Shown in pieces: positions 43,249 through 51,745 of a stretch of 64,000 bases of DNA. Both the position numbers and the translations under genes were made by a program. Under the pieces are notes generated by a model, which ran no database searches, was not told where the DNA came from, and saw only the letters and a program-made list of their open reading frames with translations. Source of the stretch: Bradyrhizobium sp. U87765 SZCCT0048 (GTDB lineage Bacteria > Pseudomonadota > Alphaproteobacteria > Rhizobiales > Xanthobacteraceae); contig NZ_JAFCMM010000001.1 of assembly GCF_018131225.1 (NCBI RefSeq), forward strand, positions 1,736,001 through 1,800,000, in the 5' to 3' direction. The first letter of the stretch is position 1. The number at the start of each line of letters is the position of its first letter.

Positions 43249-43634
43249 GGGTCCGACGTCCTCGGCAGCAATATTCCGATCGGGAAAGCATTGTAGCCGC
43301 TCGATATGTGAAGTCGATGAAATGGATTTGCGTTGTTCGCGGCCGTGCCAGCACAAAACCGGCTTGGCCGAGCACGACCGCAACAGCACCGTGCTGCCGC
43401 TTTGTCGTGACGTGGCATCGCAAATCCGACTCGCGGCATCATCATCCGGTCGACACCGCGACGGCCGGCAATCACCGCCGGGACCGCACACGACCAAAGA
43501 CTGCCGTGCGACACGCCAAAGCCGAAACAGCGCACGCGGATCGGCGCAAATATTAGTCTATTCATTTTATTGACTATTGAGCCGCCGATTTTAGGATTTC
43601 GGCCTCAGTTCCCGCCCGCGACGGAAGGTACGGC
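43249..43634. other. 386-bp divergent intergenic region
   Basis: It lies between the methyltransferase gene (minus) and the second SfnB-like operon (plus). GC content drops at 43545-43590 (CAAATATTAGTC, TATTCATTTTATTG), where an inverted pair TAGTC / GACTA lies. No gene is seen in it. Confidence 0.45.
43554..43576. promoter_or_regulatory. AT-rich inverted repeat upstream of the seven-gene operon
   Basis: TAGTC (43554-43558) and GACTA (43572-43576) flank a 13-bp AT-rich core, about 60 bp before the SfnB-like ATG at 43635. It is shaped like a LysR/CysB-type target or a promoter region. Confidence 0.35.
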
Positions 43635-44846
43635 ATGAACCAGATCCTGCGACGCACCGACACGACACCGCACGCCGCCGCCGACCGTCATGGCGGACGC
43701 ACCGTGCTGAGCGACGCGCTGCTTGCCGACATCAAGGCCCGCGCCGCCGGCTATGACCGCGACAATCGCTTCTTCTACGAGGACCTCGAGGCGCTGCGCG
43801 AGACCGGCTATCTCAAACTCGCCGTGCCGACCGAACTTGGCGGCCTCGGCTTCACCACTCCCGAGGTGGTGCGCGAGCAGGCCCGCCTCGCCTATCACGC
43901 GCCGGCGACGGCGCTCGCCATCAACATGCACCTGTACTGGACTGGCACAGCCGCTTATCTCTGGCGCAAGGGCGATCACTCGACCGACTGGATCCTGCGC
44001 GAGGCCGCAGCCGGCAAGATCTTCGCCGCCGGCCACGGCGAGATCGGCAACGATCTCGGCCTCGCCAACTCGGCGGTGGTCGCCGAGCCGTTGCCCGACG
44101 GGGCCTATCGTTTCACTGGCCGCAAGATCTTCACCTCGCTGTCGCCGGTATGGGACTGGCTCGGCGTCCACGCGCTCGACAGCAGCGATCCGGCCCAGCC
44201 GAAGATCGTTCACGCCTTCATCCGCCGCCAGGACAGCGGCCACCGCACCGAGGACACCTGGGACACCATCGGCGTGCGTGCCACCCGCAGCGACGACACC
44301 GTACTCGACGGCGCCGTGGCCGAGGCGCCCTATGTGTCGCGGGTCATTCCCGCCGGCCCGCCCGCGGACCCGTTCGTCGACGGCATCTTCGGCGCAGCGA
44401 TCCCGGCAATCGGCGCCGTGTACTACGGCATCGCCCGTCGCGCGTTCGACATTGCGGTGGATGGCGCGAAAACACGCGTCTCCGCCGCCCTCGGCGGCAA
44501 GACCTACGCCCATCATCCCTACACCCAACGCGACGTCGCGCAGGCTGCGATCGAACTCGACAGCATCTGGGCGCTGCTCGACCGTGTCGCCAGCGAATGG
44601 GCCGATGGCGTCGACCACGGCCCGCACTGGCCGGCGAAGATCGTCGCCGCCAAGCAGCATGCGGTCGACGGCGCGCGGCGCGTCGTCGATCTTGCCACCA
44701 AGATCGCCGGCGCATCCTCGCTCTACCGCCGCAACGAACTCGAGCGGTTGTACCGCGACGTCCGCTCCGGTCCCTTCCATCCGCCGAATTCCGACGCCGC
44801 TCACGACCTGATCGGCCGCACCTATCTCGGCGTACTCGGCGGCTGA
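43635..44846 (+). CDS. Acyl-CoA dehydrogenase-fold flavoprotein, SfnB/DszC type
   Basis: A 403-residue acyl-CoA dehydrogenase-fold protein. It has L-A-V-P-T-E-L-G-G-L-G-F, A-L-A-I-N-M-H-L-Y-W, F-T-G-R-K-I-F-T-S-L-S and the C-terminal H-P-P-N-S-D-A-A-H. The last motif is shared with monooxygenase-branch members near sulfonate systems. It is only distantly related to the 39.5-kb gene. It heads a seven-gene operon with FAD enzyme, TauD-like enzyme and a sulfonate-type transporter. Probable role: flavin-dependent oxidation of a sulfur compound. Confidence 0.82.
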   Translation: MNQILRRTDTTPHAAADRHGGRTVLSDALLADIKARAAGYDRDNRFFYEDLEALRETGYLKLAVPTELGGLGFTTPEVVREQARLAYHAPATALAINMHLYWTGTAAYLWRKGDHSTDWILREAAAGKIFAAGHGEIGNDLGLANSAVVAEPLPDGAYRFTGRKIFTSLSPVWDWLGVHALDSSDPAQPKIVHAFIRRQDSGHRTEDTWDTIGVRATRSDDTVLDGAVAEAPYVSRVIPAGPPADPFVDGIFGAAIPAIGAVYYGIARRAFDIAVDGAKTRVSAALGGKTYAHHPYTQRDVAQAAIELDSIWALLDRVASEWADGVDHGPHWPAKIVAAKQHAVDGARRVVDLATKIAGASSLYRRNELERLYRDVRSGPFHPPNSDAAHDLIGRTYLGVLGG

Positions 44847-44932
44847 AAATGATGGGCTTGCCGCTTAAGATGACGGGTCAAGCGCCTTACTCACAGACCA
44901 CACTTCTCCTTATCTTTTACCCCGAGAATCCC

Positions 44933-46369
44933 ATGTCCCAAGTTCTTGATACCGCCGCCCACGAAACCCTTCGCCTGATCGGGCCGGATCCCGACAACTG
45001 GGTGCCGCCGCGCGCCGGCATCGATCACAACGTCGCGGTGATCGGCGGCGGCCAGTCCGGCACTACATTCGCATTCGCGCTGCGCCGCGCTGGCATTGGC
45101 GGTGTCACCGTGATCGACGGCGCCGACGGTCCGGGGAGCGCCGGCGTCTGGCTGACACGGGCACGCATGAACAAGCTGCGCACGCCCAAGGTCCTGCCAG
45201 GACCGGAACTGGGATTGCCGGGCCTGAGCTTCCAGGCCTGGTACGAGGCGCGTCACGGTGCCGATGCCTATGCAACGCTCGATCGCATTCCACGCACCGA
45301 CTGGGCGGCCTATCTCGCCTGGTATCGCGAGACCCTGAACATCCCGGTGCGCTACCGCACCAAACTGGTGCGGATCGAACCCCATAACGGCCATTTCCGG
45401 CTGCATCTCGATGTCGACGGCGAGCTGCGCATCGAGACCGCACGCAAGGTCATTCTTGCCAATGGCGTCGCCGGCAATGGCGGCCCAACGATCCCGGCGG
45501 TGCTGAGCCGCAACCTGCCCGCCCATGCCTACGCTCACACCTCTCAGCCCATCGACTTCGAGGCGCTGCGCGGCAAGACCGTGGCGGTGATCGGCGGCGC
45601 AGCTTCCGCCTTCGACGCGGCAGCCGTGGCGCTGGAGAACGGCGCCGCCGACGTTCACCTGTTCGCGCGCCGCGCGACCATCGCCGCACTGCCGGTCATT
45701 CGCTTGCGCAGCTATCCCGGCGCCTATGACAACTACTATGCGCTGCCCGACGCGCTGCGCTGGCAGCAGGCGCTGCGTTACCAGCGCGATGGCTCGACGC
45801 CGCCGACCGACGCCATTACCCGTGTCACCCGGTTTCCGAACTTCCATTTGCACCTCGCGTCGGAATGGGCCTCGGCCCAATTCCGCGACGGCCGAATCGT
45901 CGCACGCACCGCGGCCGACGAATTCGCCTTCGACTTCGCTATTGCTGGCACCGGCTACTTCATCGATCCGTCGGCGCGCCCGGAACTGCAGGAGTTCGCC
46001 GGCGAGATCCTGCTGTGGCGCGACCGCTTCACGCCAGCCGCGGGCGAAGAACATGACGGGCTCGCCGGCCATCCCTATCTCGGCGCCGGCCACGAGTATC
46101 TGGAGAAGACCCCGGGCCAGGCACCATTCCTCAAGGATATTCACATCTTCAACCCGGCGGCGTTCGTCAGCTACGGCCTGCCGGTCGGCGATGTGCCAAG
46201 CTTCAAGCGCGACATCCCCGCCATCGTTCGCCGCATCAGCCAGGACCTGTTCCTCGCCGATCTCGACGCGCATGCAGCGCGAATCAACGGCCCGATCGCG
46301 GAGGATTTCGCGCCGGAACTCTATGCCGGCGCGGTGCGTACGGCTGTGGCACGCGCCGCTGCTGAATGA
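44933..46369 (+). CDS. FAD/NAD(P)-binding oxidoreductase, flavin monooxygenase-like
   Basis: A 478-residue protein with two Rossmann motifs: V-I-G-G-G-Q-S-G (about 34-41) for FAD and V-I-G-G-A-A-S-A-F-D (about 218) for NAD(P). Between them, A-H-A-Y-A-H-T-S-Q-P-I-D-F-E corresponds to the fingerprint zone of Baeyer-Villiger and N/S-hydroxylating flavin monooxygenases, but F-x-G-x-x-x-H is not strictly kept. It is second in the seven-gene operon. A self-sufficient NADPH-using oxygenase or a flavin reductase partner for the SfnB-like protein is possible. Confidence 0.8.
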   Translation: MSQVLDTAAHETLRLIGPDPDNWVPPRAGIDHNVAVIGGGQSGTTFAFALRRAGIGGVTVIDGADGPGSAGVWLTRARMNKLRTPKVLPGPELGLPGLSFQAWYEARHGADAYATLDRIPRTDWAAYLAWYRETLNIPVRYRTKLVRIEPHNGHFRLHLDVDGELRIETARKVILANGVAGNGGPTIPAVLSRNLPAHAYAHTSQPIDFEALRGKTVAVIGGAASAFDAAAVALENGAADVHLFARRATIAALPVIRLRSYPGAYDNYYALPDALRWQQALRYQRDGSTPPTDAITRVTRFPNFHLHLASEWASAQFRDGRIVARTAADEFAFDFAIAGTGYFIDPSARPELQEFAGEILLWRDRFTPAAGEEHDGLAGHPYLGAGHEYLEKTPGQAPFLKDIHIFNPAAFVSYGLPVGDVPSFKRDIPAIVRRISQDLFLADLDAHAARINGPIAEDFAPELYAGAVRTAVARAAAE

Positions 46370-46499
46370 TTGCTTTTCGGGCCGGCGCGCAATCGCCGGC
46401 CCGTCGTCCAACGATCCCAAAATGCGCCGCCGGACGCATGGCGACCGGTGATCGGTGACGCATGGCTCGCCCGGTCGTCGCACTGCGATGGAGTTGATG

Positions 46500-47426
46500 A
46501 TGACACAGTCTTCCGTGACCGACCTCGCCGCACATATCGATACGGTGCAACTCGCCGGCCGCCTCGGCGCCGAAATCAGGAACGTGCGCCTCGCGGGGGA
46601 TCTGCCCGATCCGGTGATCCGCGCCATCAACCACTCGCTACTCAAGCACAAGGTGGTTTTCTTCCGCGGGCAGGATCATCTTGACGATGCCGAGCAGGAA
46701 CGCTTCGCCCAGCGCCTCGGCGCGCTGGTGCCGCATCCGACCGTCGGCGCAATCAAGGGCACCTCGTCGATACTCGAACTCGATTCCAGCCGCGGCGGCG
46801 GGCGCGCCGACCAGTGGCACACCGACGTCACCTTCGTCGATGCCTATCCGAAATTCTCGGTGCTGCGTGGCGTCGTGATTCCCCCCTTCGGCGGCGACAC
46901 CGTCTGGTCGAACACCGCGGCGGCCTACGACAACCTGCCCAAGCCGCTGCAGCGTCTCGCCGACGAGCTGTGGGCGCTCCACAGCAATGCCTACGACTAC
47001 GCCGCTGTGAAGACACGGGCGAGCGAAGCCGACCGCAAGCACTTCGAGGAGGTGTTTACCGGCACGATCTACGAGACCGAGCATCCCGTCGTGCGGGTGC
47101 ATCCCGAGACCGGCGAGCGTACGCTGCTGCTCGGCAATTTCGTGCAGCGCTTTATCGGCCTGCCGAAGAGCGACGGCCAGAAGCTCTACGACCTGTTCCA
47201 GTCTCACATCACCGCGCCGGAAAACACCGTGCGATGGCGCTGGCAGGCGGGTGACGTCGCGATCTGGGACAACCGTGCCACCCAGCACTACGCCGTCAAC
47301 GACTATGGCGACCAGCACCGCATCGTGCGCCGCGCCACCGTCGACGGCGACATTCCCGTCGGGGTCGACGGCCGCCGCAGCACGACGCGGATCAAGGCGC
47401 AGAAGCCCACGGTCAAGGCCGCCTGA
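46500..47426 (+). CDS. TauD/TfdA-family 2-oxoglutarate-dependent dioxygenase
   Basis: A 308-residue Fe(II) dioxygenase. The metal site is W-H-T-D (His107, Asp109) with distal His263 in A-T-Q-H-Y-A. Arg274 and Arg278 in H-R-I-V-R-R-A align with the 2-oxoglutarate and sulfonate-binding Arg pair of TauD. The enzyme would hydroxylate the carbon next to a sulfonate or sulfate and release sulfite or sulfate. GGAG lies before ATG 46500; ATGs at 46488 and 46497 are alternatives. It is followed 22 bp later by the SBP gene. Confidence 0.88.
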   Translation: MTQSSVTDLAAHIDTVQLAGRLGAEIRNVRLAGDLPDPVIRAINHSLLKHKVVFFRGQDHLDDAEQERFAQRLGALVPHPTVGAIKGTSSILELDSSRGGGRADQWHTDVTFVDAYPKFSVLRGVVIPPFGGDTVWSNTAAAYDNLPKPLQRLADELWALHSNAYDYAAVKTRASEADRKHFEEVFTGTIYETEHPVVRVHPETGERTLLLGNFVQRFIGLPKSDGQKLYDLFQSHITAPENTVRWRWQAGDVAIWDNRATQHYAVNDYGDQHRIVRRATVDGDIPVGVDGRRSTTRIKAQKPTVKAA

Positions 47427-47448
47427 GCCGTAGCGGAGGACTGTCCCG

Positions 47449-48519
47449 ATGACCCGCATATCCCTCTTGGCCCGCGCCACCGCTGCACCGCGTCACATGT
47501 TTCTTGCCGCGACGCTGCGCCGTCTCGCCATCGGCGCCGCACTGCTTGGCGTCGCCCTCGGCCAGGCCTTCGCCGAGCCGGCGCTGGACAAGACCGAGAT
47601 CCGCTACCAAGGCTGGGCCGGCCAGGTCACCCTGCCCGAGATCGCCGAAGACCTCGGCTACCTGGCGCCGCTCAAGCTGAAATATGTCGGCAACACCATC
47701 AGCGGGCCGCAGGACATCCAGAGCGTCGCCACCGGCGACATCGACATTGGCGGCGCCTTCTACGGCGCCGTCATCAAGCTGGTCGCCGCCAAGGCGCCGA
47801 TCAAGGCCGTGGTCGCCAACTACGGCTCCGATGACGACACCTGGCAGGGCTTCTTCGTCAAGGAGGACAGCCCGATCCACGGGCCGCGCGATCTCATCGG
47901 CAAGAGAGTCTCCGTCAACACGCTCGGCGCCCATCTCGAATTCGTGCTGCGCGAGTACCTCACCCGCGGTGGCCTCACCCCGGAGGAAATCCGTCAGGTG
48001 ACGCTGGTGGTGGTGCCCCCGGTCACGGGAGAGCAGGCGCTGCGCCAGGGCCAGGTCGAGGTCACGACCCTTGCCGGCGTGCTGCGTGACAAGGCTCTGG
48101 AGCGCGGCGGCATCCGCAAACTGTTCTCTGATGTCGATCTGTTCGGCCGATTCACGGGCGGGCCATACGTGCTGAACACCAGGTTCATCCGCGACAATCC
48201 GGCCGCCTCCCGCAAGCTGGTCGAGGGCATCGCGAAAGCGATCGAGTGGGAACGCACCACGCCGGCCGAAGAGGTGCGTGCGCGCTTCGAAAAGATCATC
48301 GCCGCTCGCAAGCGCAACGAGGATGCCTCCGCAATCAAGTACTGGCGCAGCTCGGGTATTCCCACCACTGGCGGCGTGATCACCGACCAGCAGCTCCAGA
48401 TCTGGATCGACTGGCTGGTCAAGGACGGCACGCTGAAACCCTCTCAGGTGAAGGCGTCCGACACGTACACCAACGAATTCAATCCCTACGCAGGGAAGAC
48501 GGCGGGGGTCGCGCGATGA
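47449..48519 (+). CDS. Sulfonate/nitrate/taurine-type ABC transporter substrate-binding protein
   Basis: A 356-residue periplasmic protein with an extended signal region; the likely cleavage is after A-L-G-Q-A-F-A near residue 42. The mature part has I-R-Y-Q-G-W-A-G-Q-V-T-L-P-E-I-A-E and V-A-T-G-D-I-D-I-G-G-A-F-Y-G, of the NMT1/SsuA type. It overlaps the ATPase gene by 4 bp. A second SBP gene closes the same operon, so two binding proteins may feed one transporter. Confidence 0.87.
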   Translation: MTRISLLARATAAPRHMFLAATLRRLAIGAALLGVALGQAFAEPALDKTEIRYQGWAGQVTLPEIAEDLGYLAPLKLKYVGNTISGPQDIQSVATGDIDIGGAFYGAVIKLVAAKAPIKAVVANYGSDDDTWQGFFVKEDSPIHGPRDLIGKRVSVNTLGAHLEFVLREYLTRGGLTPEEIRQVTLVVVPPVTGEQALRQGQVEVTTLAGVLRDKALERGGIRKLFSDVDLFGRFTGGPYVLNTRFIRDNPAASRKLVEGIAKAIEWERTTPAEEVRARFEKIIAARKRNEDASAIKYWRSSGIPTTGGVITDQQLQIWIDWLVKDGTLKPSQVKASDTYTNEFNPYAGKTAGVAR

Positions 48520-49382
48520 GCGTAGCCAAGATCCGCCTCGAGCATGTCCGCAAGGAATTCGAGGTCCGCGGCGACAACGGCGGCGCGGCGCGCCGCTTCA
48601 CCGCGCTCGACGACGTTTCCCTCGACGTGCAGCCCGGCGAGTTTCTCGCCCTCGTCGGTCCGAGCGGCTGCGGCAAATCCACCCTGCTCGACCTGCTCGG
48701 CGGCCTCGCGACGCCGAGCAGCGGCCGCATCCTGCTCGACGGCCGGCCCATTACCGGGCCGGCGCGCGACCGCGGCGTGGTGTTTCAACAGTATGCCCTG
48801 TTTCCGTGGCGAACGGCGCTCCAGAACGTCGCGTTCGGCCTCGAGGTCGCCGGCGTCGGCACGGCCGAACGCCACGATCGCGCCCGGCATTACCTCGACC
48901 TCGTCAACCTCGCAGCATTCGCCAATCGCTACCCGCACGAACTATCGGGCGGCATGAAGCAGCGCGTCGCGATCGCCCGCAGCCTCGCCTACGATCCGGA
49001 CGTGCTGCTGATGGACGAGCCGTTCGCCGCGCTCGACGCCCAGACCCGCGAACAGCTTCAGACTGAACTGCTGCGGATCTGGCGCACCACCGGCAAGACC
49101 ATCGTCTTCATCACCCATGGCATCGACGAGGCGGTCGTGCTCGGGCAGCGCGTTGCCGTCATGACGGCGCGTCCCGGGCGGATCAAGCAGGTCATCACAA
49201 TCCCCGAAGCCTTGCGCAGCGACAGCGAGGACGTGCGTGCCCTGCCGCTGTTCGGCGAGGTGCGCCACGAGGTCTGGACGCTGCTGCGCGAGGAGGTTCT
49301 CAAGACCCAGGCGGCCCAGAGCGGGCCCGTGCATGGCGTCGCCGCCAGCGGTGCATCGCGACAGGAGGCAGCTCATGTCTAG
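48516..49382 (+). CDS. ssuB: ABC transporter ATP-binding protein, SsuB/TauB type
   Basis: A 288-residue ATPase with Walker A G-P-S-G-C-G-K-S-T, Q-loop V-F-Q-Q-Y-A-L-F-P-W, signature L-S-G-G-M-K-Q-R-V and Walker [13 protein letters not shown]. It carries a 40-residue C-terminal tail. Its end overlaps the permease start by 8 bp, where AGGAGG inside the ATPase gene serves as ribosome site. Second SsuB-type gene of the window. Confidence 0.9.
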   Translation: MSVAKIRLEHVRKEFEVRGDNGGAARRFTALDDVSLDVQPGEFLALVGPSGCGKSTLLDLLGGLATPSSGRILLDGRPITGPARDRGVVFQQYALFPWRTALQNVAFGLEVAGVGTAERHDRARHYLDLVNLAAFANRYPHELSGGMKQRVAIARSLAYDPDVLLMDEPFAALDAQTREQLQTELLRIWRTTGKTIVFITHGIDEAVVLGQRVAVMTARPGRIKQVITIPEALRSDSEDVRALPLFGEVRHEVWTLLREEVLKTQAAQSGPVHGVAASGASRQEAAHV

Positions 49383-50250
49383 CTTCGATACCGGGTTCGA
49401 TTCCGGCCTCGCCCTCGACGGCGCGGCCTCCACAGAAACACCACACACAAAGCCGGCGATCATCCTGCCGGTCGTTGCCGCTGCGCTGCGGCGGACCATC
49501 GCCTTCGGGCAGCGCTCGGCGCTGGTGCTGGCGCTGCTCGCCCTGTGGGAAGCCGCCCCCCGGCTCGGACTCGCCGACCCCGCTTTCCTGCCGCCATTCT
49601 CCGACGTACTCGACGCCGGCTGGCAGCTGGCGCTTAATGGCCAGCTCTACGACCATGTCGGCGCCAGCCTGTTCCGCGCGCTCAGCGGCTTCCTGATCGC
49701 CGTTGCCACCATCATCCCGCTCGGTCTCGCCATCGGTCGCTCGGCACGCCTCGACCGGATCCTCAACCAGCTCATCGAGGTGCTGCGCAACACCGCGCCG
49801 CTGGCTCTGCTGCCGGTGTTCATCCTGCTGCTCGGGATCGGCGAGGTCTCCAAGGTCACCATGGTGATCTACAGCTGCGCCTGGCCGCTGCTGCTCAACA
49901 CCATCGCCGCGGTCAGGCAGGTCGATCCGCTGCTGGTGAAGTCCGCGCGAACCATGGGGGCGACGCCGCTGCAACTGTTCACCAAGGTGATCCTGCCAGC
50001 CGCGGCGCCGACCATCTTTGTCGGCATCCGCCTCGCCAGCGCCTCCGCCATGCTGGTGCTGGTCGCTTCCGAAATGGTCGGCGCCAAGGCCGGCCTCGGC
50101 TTCCTGATCATCTATGGCCAGTACAGCTTCCTGATCCCGCAGATGTATTTCGGCATTCTCGCCATCACGGCGATGGGGCTCACCTTCAATGCCGTGCTCG
50201 AAGCGCTGGAGCGCCGGGCGACGCGCTGGCGCGCCACCGCACCCACCTGA
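49375..50250 (+). CDS. ssuC: ABC transporter permease, SsuC/TauC type
   Basis: A 291-residue membrane protein with six helices after a 40-residue polar N-terminus. P-P-F-S-D-V-L-D-A-G-W precedes the membrane core. The coupling region is A-R-T-M-G-A-T-P-L-Q-L-F and G-A-K-A-G-L-G-F-L. The ATG overlaps the ATPase gene and follows AGGAGG by 6 bp. It pairs with the 48.5-kb ATPase. Confidence 0.9.
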   Translation: MSSFDTGFDSGLALDGAASTETPHTKPAIILPVVAAALRRTIAFGQRSALVLALLALWEAAPRLGLADPAFLPPFSDVLDAGWQLALNGQLYDHVGASLFRALSGFLIAVATIIPLGLAIGRSARLDRILNQLIEVLRNTAPLALLPVFILLLGIGEVSKVTMVIYSCAWPLLLNTIAAVRQVDPLLVKSARTMGATPLQLFTKVILPAAAPTIFVGIRLASASAMLVLVASEMVGAKAGLGFLIIYGQYSFLIPQMYFGILAITAMGLTFNAVLEALERRATRWRATAPT

Positions 50251-50290
50251 CGCTGTCATCGCCATTCATTTTCTTGCTGAGGAGTGAACC

Positions 50291-51427
50291 ATGCCTGATC
50301 CCGACGATCATACACCGACAGAATCCATCGCTGGCGCGAGCCGGCGTCGCTTGACCTCACGACGCGGCCTGCTCGGATTCGCGGCGGCGCTCGGCGCCGC
50401 CGCTCCGCTCGGCGTCCTCAGCAGTGCGCGCGCGTTTCCGATCTTTGGTGCGACTGCCGCGGATCCACTCGCGGGCGCTCCGATCTGCCGCACCTCCGAC
50501 AGCCCGGCCGCGGACCCGAAGGGGCCGCCGCGCCACATCCGCCTCGCCTATAGCGGCACGGCCATCTGCACCACCGCTATTCCCGTGGCGCTGGAACGCG
50601 GCTATTTCGCCAAGCACAATCTCGACGTCGAGTTCATTCAGTACGCCGGCACCACCGACCAGATGCTGCAGGCCCTGGCGACCGACAAGGCCGACGTCGG
50701 CGCCAGCATGCTGCTCAACTGGCTCAAGCCTCTGGAGCAAGGCATCGATGTCAAGCTCACCACCGGCATGCACGGCGGCTGCACCCGCCTTTTCGTCACC
50801 AAGACGTCAGGTTTCACCGACATCACCCAGTTGAAAGGCCGAACGATCGGCGTGTCCAGCATTTCCGGCCCGCCGCGAAATTTCTTCGCCATCCTGCTCG
50901 CCGACGCCGGCCTCGATCCGCAGACCGACGTGCAATGGCGCGAATTCCCGGCCGACCTGCTGGCCACAGCGCTGCAGCGGGGCGAGATCCAGGCCATCGC
51001 CGATTCCGATCCGACCGCATGGCTGACCCAGCAGCGCGCCAACGGCGATCTGGTGGAAATCGCCTCCAACCTGTCGGGCGACTATGCCAACCTGTCGTGC
51101 TGCACCCTCGGCGTGCGTACGTCGTTGTGGACCAGCGATCCGGCCGCCGTCGCGGCTCTCACCCACGCCATCCGCGACGCCGCCATCCATGTCTCGGCCA
51201 ATCCCGATGACGCCGCGCAGATCTTCTCAAAGTACACGCCGAAGGTCGCGGTCGCCGATCTCGCGGCCATGCTGCGCAGCCATACCCACGATCATCACCC
51301 GGCCGGCGACGTGCTCCGCCGCGAGGTCATCAAGATCACCGGCGACCTCAAGCGGGCGTCGATCATCAAGCCATCGACCGATCCGGTGAAGCTCGCCAAT
51401 CGCGTGGTGGTGGATATCGCGGGGTGA
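50291..51427 (+). CDS. ABC transporter substrate-binding protein with Tat signal
   Basis: A 378-residue type 2 binding protein. The long N-terminus includes a twin-Arg motif T-S-R-R-G-L-L-G-F-A-A-A-L and cleavage near residue 49 (S-A-R-A). The mature part has R-L-A-Y-S-G-T-A-I-C-T-T-A-I-P-V-A and D-K-A-D-V-G-A-S-M-L-L-N-W. It is the seventh gene of the 43.6-kb operon and the second SBP there, unlike the 47.4-kb SBP in signal type and ligand-pocket sequence. It probably widens substrate range. Confidence 0.85.
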   Translation: MPDPDDHTPTESIAGASRRRLTSRRGLLGFAAALGAAAPLGVLSSARAFPIFGATAADPLAGAPICRTSDSPAADPKGPPRHIRLAYSGTAICTTAIPVALERGYFAKHNLDVEFIQYAGTTDQMLQALATDKADVGASMLLNWLKPLEQGIDVKLTTGMHGGCTRLFVTKTSGFTDITQLKGRTIGVSSISGPPRNFFAILLADAGLDPQTDVQWREFPADLLATALQRGEIQAIADSDPTAWLTQQRANGDLVEIASNLSGDYANLSCCTLGVRTSLWTSDPAAVAALTHAIRDAAIHVSANPDDAAQIFSKYTPKVAVADLAAMLRSHTHDHHPAGDVLRREVIKITGDLKRASIIKPSTDPVKLANRVVVDIAG

Positions 51428-51745
51428 GTGAAAGTTCGCCCGACGCGAATACGAAATTCGCGTCGGGCGCAATGAATCGGGAGTGCCCGGTTGCTACGCA
51501 TCCGCGTTTGCGCGGCTTTGCTGCAAAGAAAGACATGGATGGCTGAGGCAAGCCTGCGGCGGTGTGGTTGATCCTGGGCGCGGACCACACCCGCTTCGTC
51601 ATTTGCCGGGCTCGCCCCGGCAATCCAGCCTTCTCACAGCATCACGAGTGATTATGAAGCTGGATCACCGGGTCTCGACGCTGCGCGTCGGCCCGGTGAT
51701 GACGCTGAAAATACGGGAACGTAGCGCATCTCGGATACCCGCTCA
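51428..51745. repeat. Intergenic repeat region, including GCTGGATCACCGGG copy 3
   Basis: This 318-bp region between convergent genes holds the palindromic unit at 51659-51705 (GCTGGATCACCGGG ... GCCCGGTGATGACGC). Just before it is a GCCGGGCTCGCCCCGGC stem (51607-51623), also typical of intergenic repeats in Bradyrhizobium-like genomes. An 11-bp stem CGCCCGACGCG / CGCGTCGGGCG near 51438-51470 may terminate the plus-strand operon. No gene seen. Confidence 0.65.
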
